Shown here: in pieces, positions 26,303 to 35,090 of the stretch
Layout: every line of letters begins with the position of its first letter
Numbering within the stretch: the first letter of the stretch is position 1
DNA from: an uncultured Pseudomonadota bacterium
GTDB lineage: Bacteria; Pseudomonadota; Gammaproteobacteria; Steroidobacterales; Steroidobacteraceae
Assembly: GCA_903884105.1 (NCBI GenBank)
Contig: CAISDJ010000041.1
Location: forward strand, 1 to 53,133
Direction: 5' to 3'
Length of the DNA stretch: 53,133 nucleotides
The notes under the pieces: model-generated
Database searches by the model: none
Told to the model about the DNA's origin: nothing
Seen by the model: the letters and a program-made list of their open reading frames with translations, nothing else
Translations under genes and position numbers: made by a program

Positions 26303-27319
26303 TCAGTTCGGGAAGGTAATCTTCGCGACGTTCCACAGCGTGCAGGAGCCCCGGTAGAGCTCCGTGTCGCTCACAGCCTCCAGTGTATGGATGATGCAGC
26401 CCGTCTGGCCCTGGCCCATGCCGGTTTGTGCCCAGTCGATCAGCTTGCCATCGTGGTCGAGTCGATAGATCTTCCCATCGCCGTCGCCGCTGTAGATGTA
26501 CTTCGGCGTCACCTGCACGCTCCACGGCATGCCGATGCCGGTGATGTAGCGCTCGAAGTTCAGGTCGTAATCGAACACCTGGATGCGGCGGTTGGTGCGA
26601 TCCGCGACGTAGACGTGGCCGTACCCCGCGGCAATGGAATGCACGATGTTGAACTGGCCGTCACCGTTGCCATAGGTGCCGAATTCCTTCAGCCACGTGC
26701 CATCCGGCGCGAGCTTCACGACGCGGGAGTTGTTGTAGCCGTCCGCAACGAAGATGCTGCCATCCGGGCCCCACGCAAGATCGGTCGGGCGGTTGTAGGT
26801 TCCGCGCTGGGCCTTTGGGCGCTGCCCTTCGGGCTCATGCTTGGCGCGCTCGACGTGTTCCTCCCACCAGTCGATCGACTCGGGCTTGCGGCCGAGCACC
26901 ATTGAAACGAGGCCCGTCGGGTCGACCTTGATGATCATGTTCGAGCCTTCGTCCACGACCCAGACGTTGTCCTTGGAGTCGACGCGCAAGCCATGAGCGA
27001 ACGACAGGCCGTACGAGTTCGGGATCCATTCCTTGACGAACTTGAGGTTCTTGTCGAATTCGAACACCCGGGCCGCGTTGCCGCCGCGGGAGCTGCCACT
27101 CCAGCCCGTGCGCGTGTTGACGAACAGGTGCCCGGCCGAATTCAACGAGACACCTTCGGTTTCGCCGATCGTCTCGCCGGGGATCCGCAAGGGCAGGATC
27201 TTTTCCGTGACCTGAACCTGACGGCCCGCCGACGATGCGGCGGCATTGCCTTGAGCGAAGACTGCCCTGGAACCGACGGCCAGTACCAGAAGACCCAGCA
27301 CAACCCCCAACTTCTTCAT
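26303..27319 (-). CDS. exported NHL-repeat beta-propeller
   Basis: 338 residues, with CAGGAG seven bases before the ATG and a signal peptide ending VFAQ. NHL-type blades are clear: SFAHGLRVDSKDNVWVVDEG, RPTDLAWGPDGSIFVADGYN, GQFNIVHSIAAGYGHVYVAD and RRIQVFDYDL. The family includes peptidyl-alpha-hydroxyglycine amidating lyase-like proteins. It lies upstream of the ComEC-like gene on the same strand. Catalytic activity cannot be assigned. Confidence 0.82.
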   Translation of the reverse strand: MKKLGVVLGLLVLAVGSRAVFAQGNAAASSAGRQVQVTEKILPLRIPGETIGETEGVSLNSAGHLFVNTRTGWSGSSRGGNAARVFEFDKNLKFVKEWIPNSYGLSFAHGLRVDSKDNVWVVDEGSNMIIKVDPTGLVSMVLGRKPESIDWWEEHVERAKHEPEGQRPKAQRGTYNRPTDLAWGPDGSIFVADGYNNSRVVKLAPDGTWLKEFGTYGNGDGQFNIVHSIAAGYGHVYVADRTNRRIQVFDYDLNFERYITGIGMPWSVQVTPKYIYSGDGDGKIYRLDHDGKLIDWAQTGMGQGQTGCIIHTLEAVSDTELYRGSCTLWNVAKITFPN

Positions 27320-27348
27320 GTTCTACTCCTGTTTACAAGCGGGCCTGT

Positions 27349-27390
27349 GGTGCCGTACTTGATTTTTCCAAGCCCGATACCGATGCCTCG
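27349..27390. repeat. shortened palindromic element, copy 3
   Basis: GGTGCCGTACTTGATTTTTC is followed at once by CAAGCCCGATACCGATGCCT. These match the left and right ends of copy 1 (6815-6903), with the middle about 45 bases deleted. It abuts the stop of the DUF6152 gene at 27392. Confidence 0.5.
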
Positions 27391-27391
27391 A

Positions 27392-27766
27392 TCAGCCAAT
27401 CGTATCGCCGAGCTTCCGGCCATCAGCGAACTCTGCGCTCAGGAAGGAGCCGCCCTTGCTGCCGTCCTTCATCGGGTGAACCTTGAGTTTGACGCGGTCG
27501 CCGGGGTTGAAGGAAGCCTTGCTCCACCCGCGGCGAGACAGGATGTTGGGGCTGTTCGCTTCAATGCTGTATTCAACGTCCTTGCCGCCCTCCTTCACGA
27601 CGATCTGGATCCAGGTGTGCGGGTTGGTCCACTGGAACTCCTTGATCGTGCCATCGAGCACGGTTTCCTTCGCGCTGTCGAACATTGCGAAGGAATGATG
27701 GGCCAGGGAACTGCCCGCCGACAATGCGAGCGACAGTCCGAGTGTCAGTCCGGTGCGGAATTTCAT
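27392..27766 (-). CDS. DUF6152 family periplasmic protein, copy 2
   Basis: 124 residues. The signal peptide ends AGSSLA and predicted cleavage exposes HHSFAMFD (His23-His24). FQWTNPHTW is conserved, followed by EYSIEANSPNILSRRGW and a basic-acidic beta domain. The start codon overlaps the stop of the upstream WEG gene (TGATG), so the two are translationally coupled. The pairing with a WEG protein repeats at 17720-19001 and 38841-40054. DUF6152 has no known function. Confidence 0.88.
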   Translation of the reverse strand: MKFRTGLTLGLSLALSAGSSLAHHSFAMFDSAKETVLDGTIKEFQWTNPHTWIQIVVKEGGKDVEYSIEANSPNILSRRGWSKASFNPGDRVKLKVHPMKDGSKGGSFLSAEFADGRKLGDTIG

Positions 27767-28545
27767 CAGTGCTCCTTGTCAATCGGCTGGCCGTCGCTGC
27801 CCAGTGTCAGTGTCTTGCCAGTGGCAGAAACCGGGTTGCGGTTGTTCTCGGCGCACACGTAGTCGAGGATGTGCCAGTCGCGGTGACGCTTGAAATGAAT
27901 GGTCGTGGTCCAGGGTTTAGTGAATGCCCGCGGGTCGATCATCGTGATTTCATTCTCGAGCGCATCGGGCCCCGCGAGTCGAATGCGTTCCTGCACCTTG
28001 AGTTCGCTGCTGTGGGGCAGCCCTGATTGTTCGATCATGGTGTCCTCGCGCAATCCCACCGTTTCGATAACCAGCGTGTCGCCTTCCCACTGGCCGATGG
28101 AATGCCCGTTGAAGCTCGGCTCCTGATCTGCAGGGTGGCCGCGGCCGTCGGTCCACACCCGCCGCACCTGGCTCATGTACTCATTGATGATCGTGACGCG
28201 GTCCGTGTCGATGAGGAATTCGGTGGGGTAGGGCGCAACGATCACCCTCGGGACGCCGGGCCAGACGCAGTTGGCGGTGGGGTCGTTCACTGGATGGCCC
28301 GCGGCAGCGGCATCCGTGACGACCTTGTACAAGGCGGCAAATTCCGGGGTCAGCGGCGGCGGATTGGGTTTTCCTCCGGGACGCGTGTACAGGAACCCAT
28401 CAAGGTCCTCCCACAAGCCACCGAAATCGGGATGGGCGGCGGCAGCCGGGGTCTGCGGGGTCTGTGCCGAACACCCTGCAGTAATACTCCCCATAGCGCT
28501 CAACGCGAGAATCACGCATAACTGAACACTATTCCGCTGGCGCAT
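27766..28545 (-). CDS. WEG-motif lipoprotein, copy 2
   Basis: 259 residues. The lipobox ITAGC places the lipidated Cys at 25, so this copy is a lipoprotein, unlike copies 1 and 3. Shared family points are Cys93, RRVWTDGRGHP, GQWEGDTLVIET (151-162), LPHSSELKVQERIRL and YVCAENNR (229-236). Family unnamed to me. It is coupled to DUF6152 copy 2 by a one-base stop/start overlap. A GGAGA ribosome site precedes the ATG. Confidence 0.78.
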   Translation of the reverse strand: MRQRNSVQLCVILALSAMGSITAGCSAQTPQTPAAAAHPDFGGLWEDLDGFLYTRPGGKPNPPPLTPEFAALYKVVTDAAAAGHPVNDPTANCVWPGVPRVIVAPYPTEFLIDTDRVTIINEYMSQVRRVWTDGRGHPADQEPSFNGHSIGQWEGDTLVIETVGLREDTMIEQSGLPHSSELKVQERIRLAGPDALENEITMIDPRAFTKPWTTTIHFKRHRDWHILDYVCAENNRNPVSATGKTLTLGSDGQPIDKEH

Positions 28546-28756
28546 AAAGACTGTCTCCAGTATCCGTGAGTATGATCACGCAGAAGGAGGGAGGAAACAA
28601 CTCTCGTACCCTCGGTGTCGGGTTTGCAAAGTTGCATATTTCGGGGCCGACGGCTATTGATGTGACTGCTCGATCGGGCGTCGCAAGTCCGCAGATCCGC
28701 TGCCGCCGCACTTGCGTGGCCGGTTATTTCTCAATAAAAAGGAAAAAGGCAAGCCC

Positions 28757-29257
28757 ATGAAACCGTTGAACTACTCGATCCCGCAGCGCATCCTGCATTG
28801 GGGCATGGCGCTGCTGATCCTGTTCAATCTGCTAATCACGGAGGGAATGGAAGTCTGGCACCGCGCCGTGCGGCGGGGGCTTGAGATCACGCCCGAGATG
28901 GTTGCGTCAGCCAATATCCACGCCTATGTTGGAATCTCGATTCTCGTCTTCGCAGCCGTGAGAATTGCCCTGCGAGTTGTCCAGGGTGTGCCGGCTCTGC
29001 CGTCCGAAGAGCCGAAGGTATTGCAATGGATCGCGAAGGCGACCCACGGCACGCTCTATCTTCTGATGCTCGCCATGCCGTTGACCGGCATTGCCGCTTA
29101 CTACTTCGACATTGGAACAGCCGGGGACATTCACGCCGATGTTTTCAAGTTCATCCTCTGGGCGCTGATTGCATTTCATGTCGCAGGCACGCTGGTGCAG
29201 AAGTTTTACTTCAAGACAGACGTTCTCGACCGCATGACCAAAGGCATCAAGGGCTGA
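28757..29257 (+). CDS. cytochrome b561-type membrane protein
   Basis: 166 residues with four membrane helices. Candidate heme-ligand histidines lie in QRILHWGMA (His14), NIHAYVG, ATHGTLYLL and IAFHVAG, the usual arrangement for di-heme b561 proteins that pass electrons across the inner membrane. The start is chosen because it begins the MKPLNYSIPQRILHWG family N-terminus. The next gene (ModA-like) follows after 67 bases. The 211-base upstream gap shows no gene and contains the divergent promoters. Confidence 0.88.
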   Translation: MKPLNYSIPQRILHWGMALLILFNLLITEGMEVWHRAVRRGLEITPEMVASANIHAYVGISILVFAAVRIALRVVQGVPALPSEEPKVLQWIAKATHGTLYLLMLAMPLTGIAAYYFDIGTAGDIHADVFKFILWALIAFHVAGTLVQKFYFKTDVLDRMTKGIKG

Positions 29258-29324
29258 TCGGCGCCAGTCTTTCGGCGCCGCCAGCAAGTCATACGCGAAA
29301 CAACTCGCCTGAGGTTTTCTCCCA

Positions 29325-30113
29325 ATGAGCAAGCGTCCGATCCTCCCGCTCCATGCCCTTGTCGTGCTCGCGGCCATCCAGGCGTTTCCGGTGATGGCGG
29401 CTGCGCAAGTCAAAGTCCTCATGTCAGGTGGATTTGCAACTGCCTACAAGCAGGTTCTGCCCGAGTTCGAGCGGTCCACCGGAATCAAGGTCACCACTGG
29501 CACGGGCGCGTCGCAGGGTGCCGGGCCCGACACCATCGCTGCGCAGCTTGCTCGGGGCGAGCCTGTAGACGTCGTCATCCTGTCCCGCGAAGGGCTCGAT
29601 CAGCTTATTGCCGACGGCAGGATCACGAAGGGAACGGACAGGGATCTCGCGGAGACGCCCATGGGCGTTGCGGTGCGGTCCGGCGCACCCAAGCCTGACA
29701 TCAGTTCCCTCGAAGCATTCAAGAAGTCACTTGTGAGTGCCAAGGCTGTCGCCTATCCGGGGAGCACGACCGGCCTGTTCATGACGGGCACGCTGTTTCC
29801 GAGGCTCGGCATTGCTGACGAAATCGCCAGAAAGGTGACGATCACGACGCGCGGCGCGGCGGCGGTTGCGCTTGTCGCCACAGGCGAGGCCGAGCTTGCG
29901 TTGCAGCCGGTCAGCGAACTGGTGCACCAGTCCGGCGTCGATTTCGTCGGTGTGTTTCCGCCGGAGGCCCAATACATCTCCGTGTTCTCGGCTGCCGTCG
30001 TGGCGAGTTCCAGGGAGAAGGCGGCCTCACTACGCTTGATCGAGTTCCTCGGATCGGACAGGGCCACCGCGGCGATCAGGAACAGCGGAATGGACCGAAC
30101 CAAGCTGCGCTGA
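29325..30113 (+). CDS. periplasmic ModA-like substrate-binding protein
   Basis: 262 residues with a signal peptide ending MAAAQ. The fold markers are VLMSGGFATAYKQVLPEFE, DVVILSREGLDQL, GSTTGLFM and ALQPVSEL. These match the molybdate/extracellular binding protein superfamily (ModA-like). No ATP-binding or permease subunit is nearby, and the gene sits behind a cytochrome b561 gene, so this is probably an orphan binding protein and not a molybdate importer part. Ligand unknown. Confidence 0.85.
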   Translation: MSKRPILPLHALVVLAAIQAFPVMAAAQVKVLMSGGFATAYKQVLPEFERSTGIKVTTGTGASQGAGPDTIAAQLARGEPVDVVILSREGLDQLIADGRITKGTDRDLAETPMGVAVRSGAPKPDISSLEAFKKSLVSAKAVAYPGSTTGLFMTGTLFPRLGIADEIARKVTITTRGAAAVALVATGEAELALQPVSELVHQSGVDFVGVFPPEAQYISVFSAAVVASSREKAASLRLIEFLGSDRATAAIRNSGMDRTKLR

Positions 30114-30257
30114 GCCTGAGGTTCCCGGTAGACACCCGGGTTCGACACCGAGGAGGGTGGTCTCGGAGTCCGCTGATGCGCCAGTGGCTGCGGGCAGGTC
30201 CTGTATCGAACGCCGTTGCGGGAGTCGCTCTGGGCGGCGCGCCCTGGCCCGCGGCGG

Positions 30258-30551
30258 ATGGTCGTCTCGCTGTTCTGTCGTGGGCCCATCGTGGCGCCTG
30301 CCGTTGCAGGTCTACTGCTGACAGCATCCTACAACTCGGAATTCGCCGATCTGGATGCCGATGGCAACTTCAAACTGACTAGTGTGTTGACCAATGCCAG
30401 CGGTGCGACACCACCGGTGGACTGTGGCGACACGATCGACAATCGCCCGGCATTGCTCATCCGCACGGTGACTGTAGCGACTGCAACGGCACCATCAGTC
30501 CCGAGCAGCTGGTTTGCGGCAGGCATTCTGAAGGCGGGCTCCGACGACTGA
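30258..30551 (+). CDS. possible small hypothetical protein
   Basis: A 97-codon frame from ATG at 30258 (a TTG start at 30216 is also open). The second half, with LTASYNSEFADLDADG and LTNASGATPPVDCGD, looks like a genuine secreted-type sequence. A strong hairpin lies 26 bases after the stop. It may also be the tail of a decayed gene. No family recognised. Confidence 0.3.
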   Translation: MVVSLFCRGPIVAPAVAGLLLTASYNSEFADLDADGNFKLTSVLTNASGATPPVDCGDTIDNRPALLIRTVTVATATAPSVPSSWFAAGILKAGSDD

Positions 30552-30576
30552 AGCTGCCCGCAGGCGCAGGCTTCTA

Positions 30577-30603
30577 CAAGCGCCCGCTTCAAGCGGGCGC
30601 TTG
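30577..30603 (+). terminator. GC-rich hairpin
   Basis: CAAGCGCCCGCTT (30577-30589) and AAGCGGGCGCTTG (30591-30603) are perfect inverses with a one-base centre. A short CCTTTGG follows instead of a long T-run. It would end the b561/ModA transcript. Confidence 0.65.
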
Positions 30604-30636
30604 CCTTTGGCGAGCCCGCTTTCCTGACGTTCCTTG

Positions 30637-30655
30637 CGTACCGGGTTTAGCCTGT
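30637..30655 (+). repeat. dispersed ACCGGGTT-type repeat, copy F (partial)
   Basis: CGTACCGGGTTTAGCCTGT matches the core of copies A-D. Beyond it, TGTTGGCTT near 30653 is inversely matched by AAGCCAACA near 30723, bounding about 80 bases upstream of the PepSY gene. Confidence 0.4.
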
Positions 30656-30800
30656 TGGCTTGTTGCCTCAGACCCAGTTGAGGGCCGATCAGTATCCAAT
30701 GCGACCGCGGCGGTGCGAGAATAAGCCAACAAGAAGAAGCCGGTACGGAACTGATGGCAGTTCGCCTGCAAACTGCGGCGTTGAAACAAGAGGCAGTATC

Positions 30801-31709
30801 ATGTTCCGTCGGATGATCTATCAGGTCCATCTCTGGATCGGAATTGCGCTCGGTCTCTATGTCCTGATGATGAGCGTCAGCGGAAGTGCCATCGTCGCGC
30901 GTCGGGAGCTCATTCCGTTGATGGTGGCGCAGTCCGTTGCGGTAGCCGGCGAACGGATGGACCATGACCAGCTTGAGCGCGCAGCGCGCAAGGTTTATCC
31001 CGATAGCCGGGTGCTCGACATCCATGAGGACTTGCGGCCCGTCCGCAGCGGCGGTTACGGTAACCGCCGCGGTCCGATCGATCCGTCGCTGGCGAGGCCG
31101 GCCCAGGTCACGCTGGAGCGAGACGGTACGACGAGAACCCGTCTGATCAATCCTTACTCGGGCGAGGACCTGGGTGACGAGCAACCCTGGACACTCAAGC
31201 TGCTCGTGTGGACTACCGAGCTGCATGCGGATCTGCTCGGCGGCACGACGGGACGAACGATCAATGGCTACCTCGGCCTCGTGTTTGTCCTGTTACTGCT
31301 TTCTGGGCTCGTTACCTGGACGATGAGGGGGCGGCGTCACTTCTTCATCCGTCGCCATATCGATTGGCGTCGCCAGACATTGCAACTCCATAGCTCATCC
31401 GGATTCTGGCCCTTCCTGCTGCTGTTGTTGTGGGGCATCAGCGGCATCTATCTGACCTTCCCAGCGGCCTTCAACGTCGTCCTCGAAGTCTTCTTTCCTG
31501 CCGTCGACGGCTTCAGCGAGCGTGCCGACCGGATCACCGCGTGGCTGTCCACCGCCCACTTCGGTCGGTTTGGAGGCCTCGGCATACGATGGACGTGGAT
31601 TGTCCTCGGCCTCGTGCCCGCGGTGCTGTTTGTCAGCGGCTTGATTCTGTGGTCGATCTCCGTCGTCAAACCCTGGCTCAAGCGTCAAAGTCTCCGGCGC
31701 CAGGCTTGA
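30801..31709 (+). CDS. PepSY-associated membrane protein
   Basis: 302 residues from ATG with AAGAGG upstream. The start MFRRMIYQVHLWIGIALGLYV is the typical first helix of PepSY-TM proteins, with His10 as a likely heme or metal ligand. Further features are a TELHADLLGG motif before helix two, a HSSSGFW helix start, and a C-terminal helix. Such proteins resemble inner-membrane ferric-siderophore reductases or redox proteins. The final residues LRRQA and the stop codon lie inside a copy of the palindromic repeat, so the C-terminus may have been altered by that insertion. Confidence 0.82.
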   Translation: MFRRMIYQVHLWIGIALGLYVLMMSVSGSAIVARRELIPLMVAQSVAVAGERMDHDQLERAARKVYPDSRVLDIHEDLRPVRSGGYGNRRGPIDPSLARPAQVTLERDGTTRTRLINPYSGEDLGDEQPWTLKLLVWTTELHADLLGGTTGRTINGYLGLVFVLLLLSGLVTWTMRGRRHFFIRRHIDWRRQTLQLHSSSGFWPFLLLLLWGISGIYLTFPAAFNVVLEVFFPAVDGFSERADRITAWLSTAHFGRFGGLGIRWTWIVLGLVPAVLFVSGLILWSISVVKPWLKRQSLRRQA

Positions 31710-31720
31710 GTTCCTGACAT
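31695..31720 (+). repeat. half palindromic element, copy 4
   Basis: CGGCGCCAGGCTTGAG followed by TTCCTGACAT, matching the left end of copies 1 and 2. It overlaps the 3' end of the PepSY gene and supplies its TGA. The right arm is not clearly present. Confidence 0.45.
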
Positions 31721-31837
31721 CAAAGTCAGCCTGCGGCAGCGGAGGAGTTGGTATCAGGTCGTGTCAATTGACGGGATGGCAGCCATTGTCTAAGTTCGCT
31801 GTCGTCTCGTAGAGCTCAACTCATGAAGGGTTCCACA

Positions 31838-33169
31838 ATGAAAAGCAAAGTCTCCCGGCGGGCATTCCTCGGAGCCTCCGGGCTCGTCCTGACCGGCGCC
31901 ACCTTCAGCAGGTATTCTCTGGCGGCAGAGGGGCAGCTCTACGCCTATGTGGGACGGTCGACGCCGGGATTCGTTGGCGCATCGACGGGCGGTGGTATCG
32001 ACGTCTTCCGCGTGAACATGGCGGATGGCTCGATGCAGCCGGTCGGTACCACCGGGACTGAAGTGCAGGATCTCAACTGCGACGGCATGTGCACGTCGGT
32101 GGATGGACGCTTCCTCTATTGTGTGAATCGCACTACGGGGCTCGGCGGCGTGCCTGGCATGGGGGGTGGCGTGGTGGCCTTCGCCATCAATCGTGCAGAT
32201 GGGACCCTGAAGTACCTCAATACACAGCCCTCGATGGGCGGCATGCCTGTGGGCGTCCGGATCGACAAGACCAACTCGCGGGTCGTCGTCGGCAATCACG
32301 GCGCGGTGAGCCGGGCCGTTCGCATCGAGAGGCGCAACGGCAAACCCGTCATCGAACGCCCCACCGATGACGGGACGGTAGCGATCTATCCCGTCGGGCC
32401 GGATGGCTCGCTCGGCGCCGCACTTGACGTCGCGGTCCTCGATCGCGAACCCGCGAAGGAGTACAAGAACCCGCGGCCTGTGGTGCTCGGTGCCGCGGCA
32501 GGCAACCAGATCGGCGCGGCCGTACACCAGGTGACATTCGATCAGACGCAGCGCTGGATTATTGCTTCGGACAACGGCTACGACCGCATCTACGTCTATC
32601 CCTTCTCGCCGACATCGAAGGCGCTGAAGGGCAAGTGGTTCCAGGTCACAACAGGATCGGCGCCACGGCATTTCGCGGTCCACCCGAGTGCCCCGTACTT
32701 CTTCATTACCAACGAGCGCGAGCCGAGTGCGTCGTCGTTTCATTTCGATGCGAAGACCGGCGACCTGCAGCACGTGCAGACGATCGCGACTGTCGTGGAC
32801 GGGCAGCCTGCACCGCCGCCTGCAGCAGATGGCAGCCCGCGGCGGATCTCGCCCTCCGACATCCGCATCCATCCGACGGGCCGGTTCGTCTACAGCTCCA
32901 ATCGCGTGCCGGGTGGACCGGACACCATCGCCGTCTTCGCGGTCGATGCGAGTTCGGGGAGACTCACTCGCGTCGAAGTCGTCGAGACCGGCGGTGCGGG
33001 CCAGCGTGAGATCAATGTCGATCCGTCCGGCCGGTTCCTGTTCTCTTGCAATACGGCCTCGAACGATGTCACCGTCCTCGCCATCGATGCCGCGACCGGT
33101 AAATTGACGCGGACTGCAGCCAAGACGACTGTGCAGCGGCCGATGGTGATCGATTTCGCGGTGCTGTAG
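31838..33169 (+). CDS. Tat-exported lactonase-family beta-propeller
   Basis: About 443 residues from MKSKVSRRAFLG; an ATG five codons earlier is possible, but this one has GAAGGG upstream. Twin arginines in SRRAFLGASG predict Tat export. The propeller has blades such as LYAYVGRSTPG, DVFRVNMADGSMQPVG, DGRFLYCVNR, HQVTFDQTQRWIIASDNGYD and SDIRIHPTGRFVYSSNR, matching the YbhE/6-phosphogluconolactonase-type 'lactonase family'. Export rules out the sugar-phosphate substrate of the cytoplasmic enzyme; the real substrate is unknown. Confidence 0.87.
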   Translation: MKSKVSRRAFLGASGLVLTGATFSRYSLAAEGQLYAYVGRSTPGFVGASTGGGIDVFRVNMADGSMQPVGTTGTEVQDLNCDGMCTSVDGRFLYCVNRTTGLGGVPGMGGGVVAFAINRADGTLKYLNTQPSMGGMPVGVRIDKTNSRVVVGNHGAVSRAVRIERRNGKPVIERPTDDGTVAIYPVGPDGSLGAALDVAVLDREPAKEYKNPRPVVLGAAAGNQIGAAVHQVTFDQTQRWIIASDNGYDRIYVYPFSPTSKALKGKWFQVTTGSAPRHFAVHPSAPYFFITNEREPSASSFHFDAKTGDLQHVQTIATVVDGQPAPPPAADGSPRRISPSDIRIHPTGRFVYSSNRVPGGPDTIAVFAVDASSGRLTRVEVVETGGAGQREINVDPSGRFLFSCNTASNDVTVLAIDAATGKLTRTAAKTTVQRPMVIDFAVL

Positions 33170-33243
33170 CCGGGCGACGGACGCAGCAAGAGGGCGGCGC
33201 GAGTTTCGCCGGGGCGGGCGAATTGCAGTGGTCTTTCACTTGG

Positions 33244-34020
33244 TCAGCGCATCCGCCAGACCAGCAACCGAGTCTTGCGACTGTCGTTCACGTGCACGAT
33301 TCGATCCGGCGTTTGCCCCGGGATCTCGAAGCTGCTGCTGACGAACAGCGTGCCCGGGCGCATCTCGGCGCTCGCCTTGGTCCACAAGTCCTGCATCGGC
33401 ACCGGCGACAGGAACGCGAACACCATGTCGTACTCGCCGAGGTCCAGCTTCCAGAAGCTGCCCCAACGCACCGTGCAATGCGTGTAACGCATCAGTCTCA
33501 GTGCGCTGAACAGCGCGGGCAGCGGCGCAAGCTCGACGCCGATCAGTTGATCGTGAGGACGGCGAGGACCCAGGTGGACGAGCAGGCCGCCAAGGCCGCT
33601 GCCAAGGTCAATGATGCGCAGAGGGTGAGCCGCATCGGGCGGAGGTAGAAGATCGTCGATGGCACGCCACGTGGCATTGCTGGACAGGAAGAGCGGGACG
33701 CGGGTGCGGAACGTGCTCCAGAACACCAGCAGCAGGATGACGAACAGTGCGCCATAGACGGCCGGCGGGACGCTGAAGGTGAGCATCAGCCACAGCGCAG
33801 GCAGGAACAGCAGCTGAATAGGCAGCCACCAACGCTCGAGTCCCGCGAATCTCGAGCACGCTGCGGCCAGCGCACCACTGGCCAAGGCGAGAAGCCAGGG
33901 TTCGATCGCAATCGACAGAAAACGAACAACGCCTGCCACAACGAATACCGCGGAGAACTGCAGCAGCAGGGCGACGAAGATCGGTGGAATCGAACCCTGA
34001 CGCTTCTTCATGGAGGCCAT
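33244..34020 (-). CDS. membrane-anchored class I SAM methyltransferase
   Basis: 258 residues. Two to four N-terminal hydrophobic segments (~12-100) precede a Rossmann methyltransferase domain with motif I IIDLGSGLGGLL and the acidic GVELAP at the end of strand two. It fits small membrane-bound methyltransferases of the kind that modify proteins or lipids. The start is uncertain: two close ATGs (34020 and 34011) are not preceded by a good ribosome site. Transcribed toward the lactonase gene. The acceptor is unknown. Confidence 0.72.
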   Translation of the reverse strand: MASMKKRQGSIPPIFVALLLQFSAVFVVAGVVRFLSIAIEPWLLALASGALAAACSRFAGLERWWLPIQLLFLPALWLMLTFSVPPAVYGALFVILLLVFWSTFRTRVPLFLSSNATWRAIDDLLPPPDAAHPLRIIDLGSGLGGLLVHLGPRRPHDQLIGVELAPLPALFSALRLMRYTHCTVRWGSFWKLDLGEYDMVFAFLSPVPMQDLWTKASAEMRPGTLFVSSSFEIPGQTPDRIVHVNDSRKTRLLVWRMR

Positions 34021-34090
34021 TTGCACTCGACTGCCTGAGCATCCCGGAAAGCGTTCTGCTGGTTCGTGCGGGCCCGGCACGAACGCAAGG

Positions 34091-35020
34091 TTATCGCACA
34101 GCCTTGGTGTGCCGGCCAACAAAGATCAAGGCAACAGTGGCAATTGCCACAGCGAGCATCAACGGCTCGATCGACTCACCGAGCAACAACGCCGAAAAGC
34201 CCAATGTGAGGAACAGCTGCACGAGCTGCACCTGGCTGACTCTCGCGATGCCGCCGATGAGGAGTCCGCGATACCAGAAGAAGAATCCGATCCATTGACT
34301 CATCAAGCCGAGGTAAGCAAAGCCAATCCATGCTCGTATGGAGACTGCGGCCAAGCTGGTGGGGATCAGGTAAAGCATGAGCGGCAGCGTAGCTGGCAAC
34401 GCCAAAAGAAGCGCCCATGAGATGACCTCCGGACCGCTCATGTATTTTGCTGCGATTGCTCCGCAGGAATAGCCAAGTCCACCCAACAGAACGCCAAGGA
34501 GCAATAGTGCATCTGGCGTGTGCAGTGTTCCAGAAGCGCGGAACCAGGCGTATCCGCAGACCAGCGAAGTGCCAACGACTGCACAAGCCCAGAAGGCGGG
34601 TGTCAACTTCTCGCGATTCAGGGTCGCCCCGATAACGGCTGTAGCAAGTGGCAGGATGCCATTGATGACGGCGGAGTGACTTGAGGATACCGATTGCAGT
34701 GCAATGCTGTTGAGCAGGGGCCAGCCAAACACAACGCCCGCCGTCGTACCTAGCAATGGCCACCACGCCTTACGAGGTGGGAGCCGCCTATGCGTCAACA
34801 TCAAATAGACGATTCCGGAGAATGCGGCCAACACGGCGCGGCCGGACCAGATAAACCAGGCAGACATGCCGTCACCGGAAAGGGCGATCTTGGTAGCCGG
34901 CATGGTGAGGCTGAAGATCAGCACGCCGAGCGAGCCGAGCAGCAAGCCTTTTGAAGAGGAATTCACTGGAATGGGGGAGCTTGTTGGATAGGGGGCCCTG
35001 AAACGGGGGGGCAGATCCAT
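34091..35020 (-). CDS. DMT-family transporter (EamA)
   Basis: 309 residues with ten hydrophobic segments in two EamA repeats. Landmarks include SLTMPATKIALSG in helix one, SHSAVINGILPLATAV (the usual PxxT-type loop region) and GLMSQWIGFFFWYRGL, LLLGESIEP in the second half. Family members export amino acids, nucleosides or other metabolites; the substrate is unknown. The chosen ATG is preceded by GAAGGGGAA. A longer in-frame start would add an unlikely N-terminal extension. Confidence 0.88.
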   Translation of the reverse strand: MDLPPRFRAPYPTSSPIPVNSSSKGLLLGSLGVLIFSLTMPATKIALSGDGMSAWFIWSGRAVLAAFSGIVYLMLTHRRLPPRKAWWPLLGTTAGVVFGWPLLNSIALQSVSSSHSAVINGILPLATAVIGATLNREKLTPAFWACAVVGTSLVCGYAWFRASGTLHTPDALLLLGVLLGGLGYSCGAIAAKYMSGPEVISWALLLALPATLPLMLYLIPTSLAAVSIRAWIGFAYLGLMSQWIGFFFWYRGLLIGGIARVSQVQLVQLFLTLGFSALLLGESIEPLMLAVAIATVALIFVGRHTKAVR

Positions 35021-35090
35021 TTCCCCTTCGAGGGTCCTGTCGAAGGTGATGCATTCAAGCAGAGAATGCATGCGACCCGGGCTTTCTTCC

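Noticed and set aside
29325-30113. Calling the binding protein modA
   Set aside because: No modB or modC is present and ligand residues cannot be verified; only the fold family is supported.
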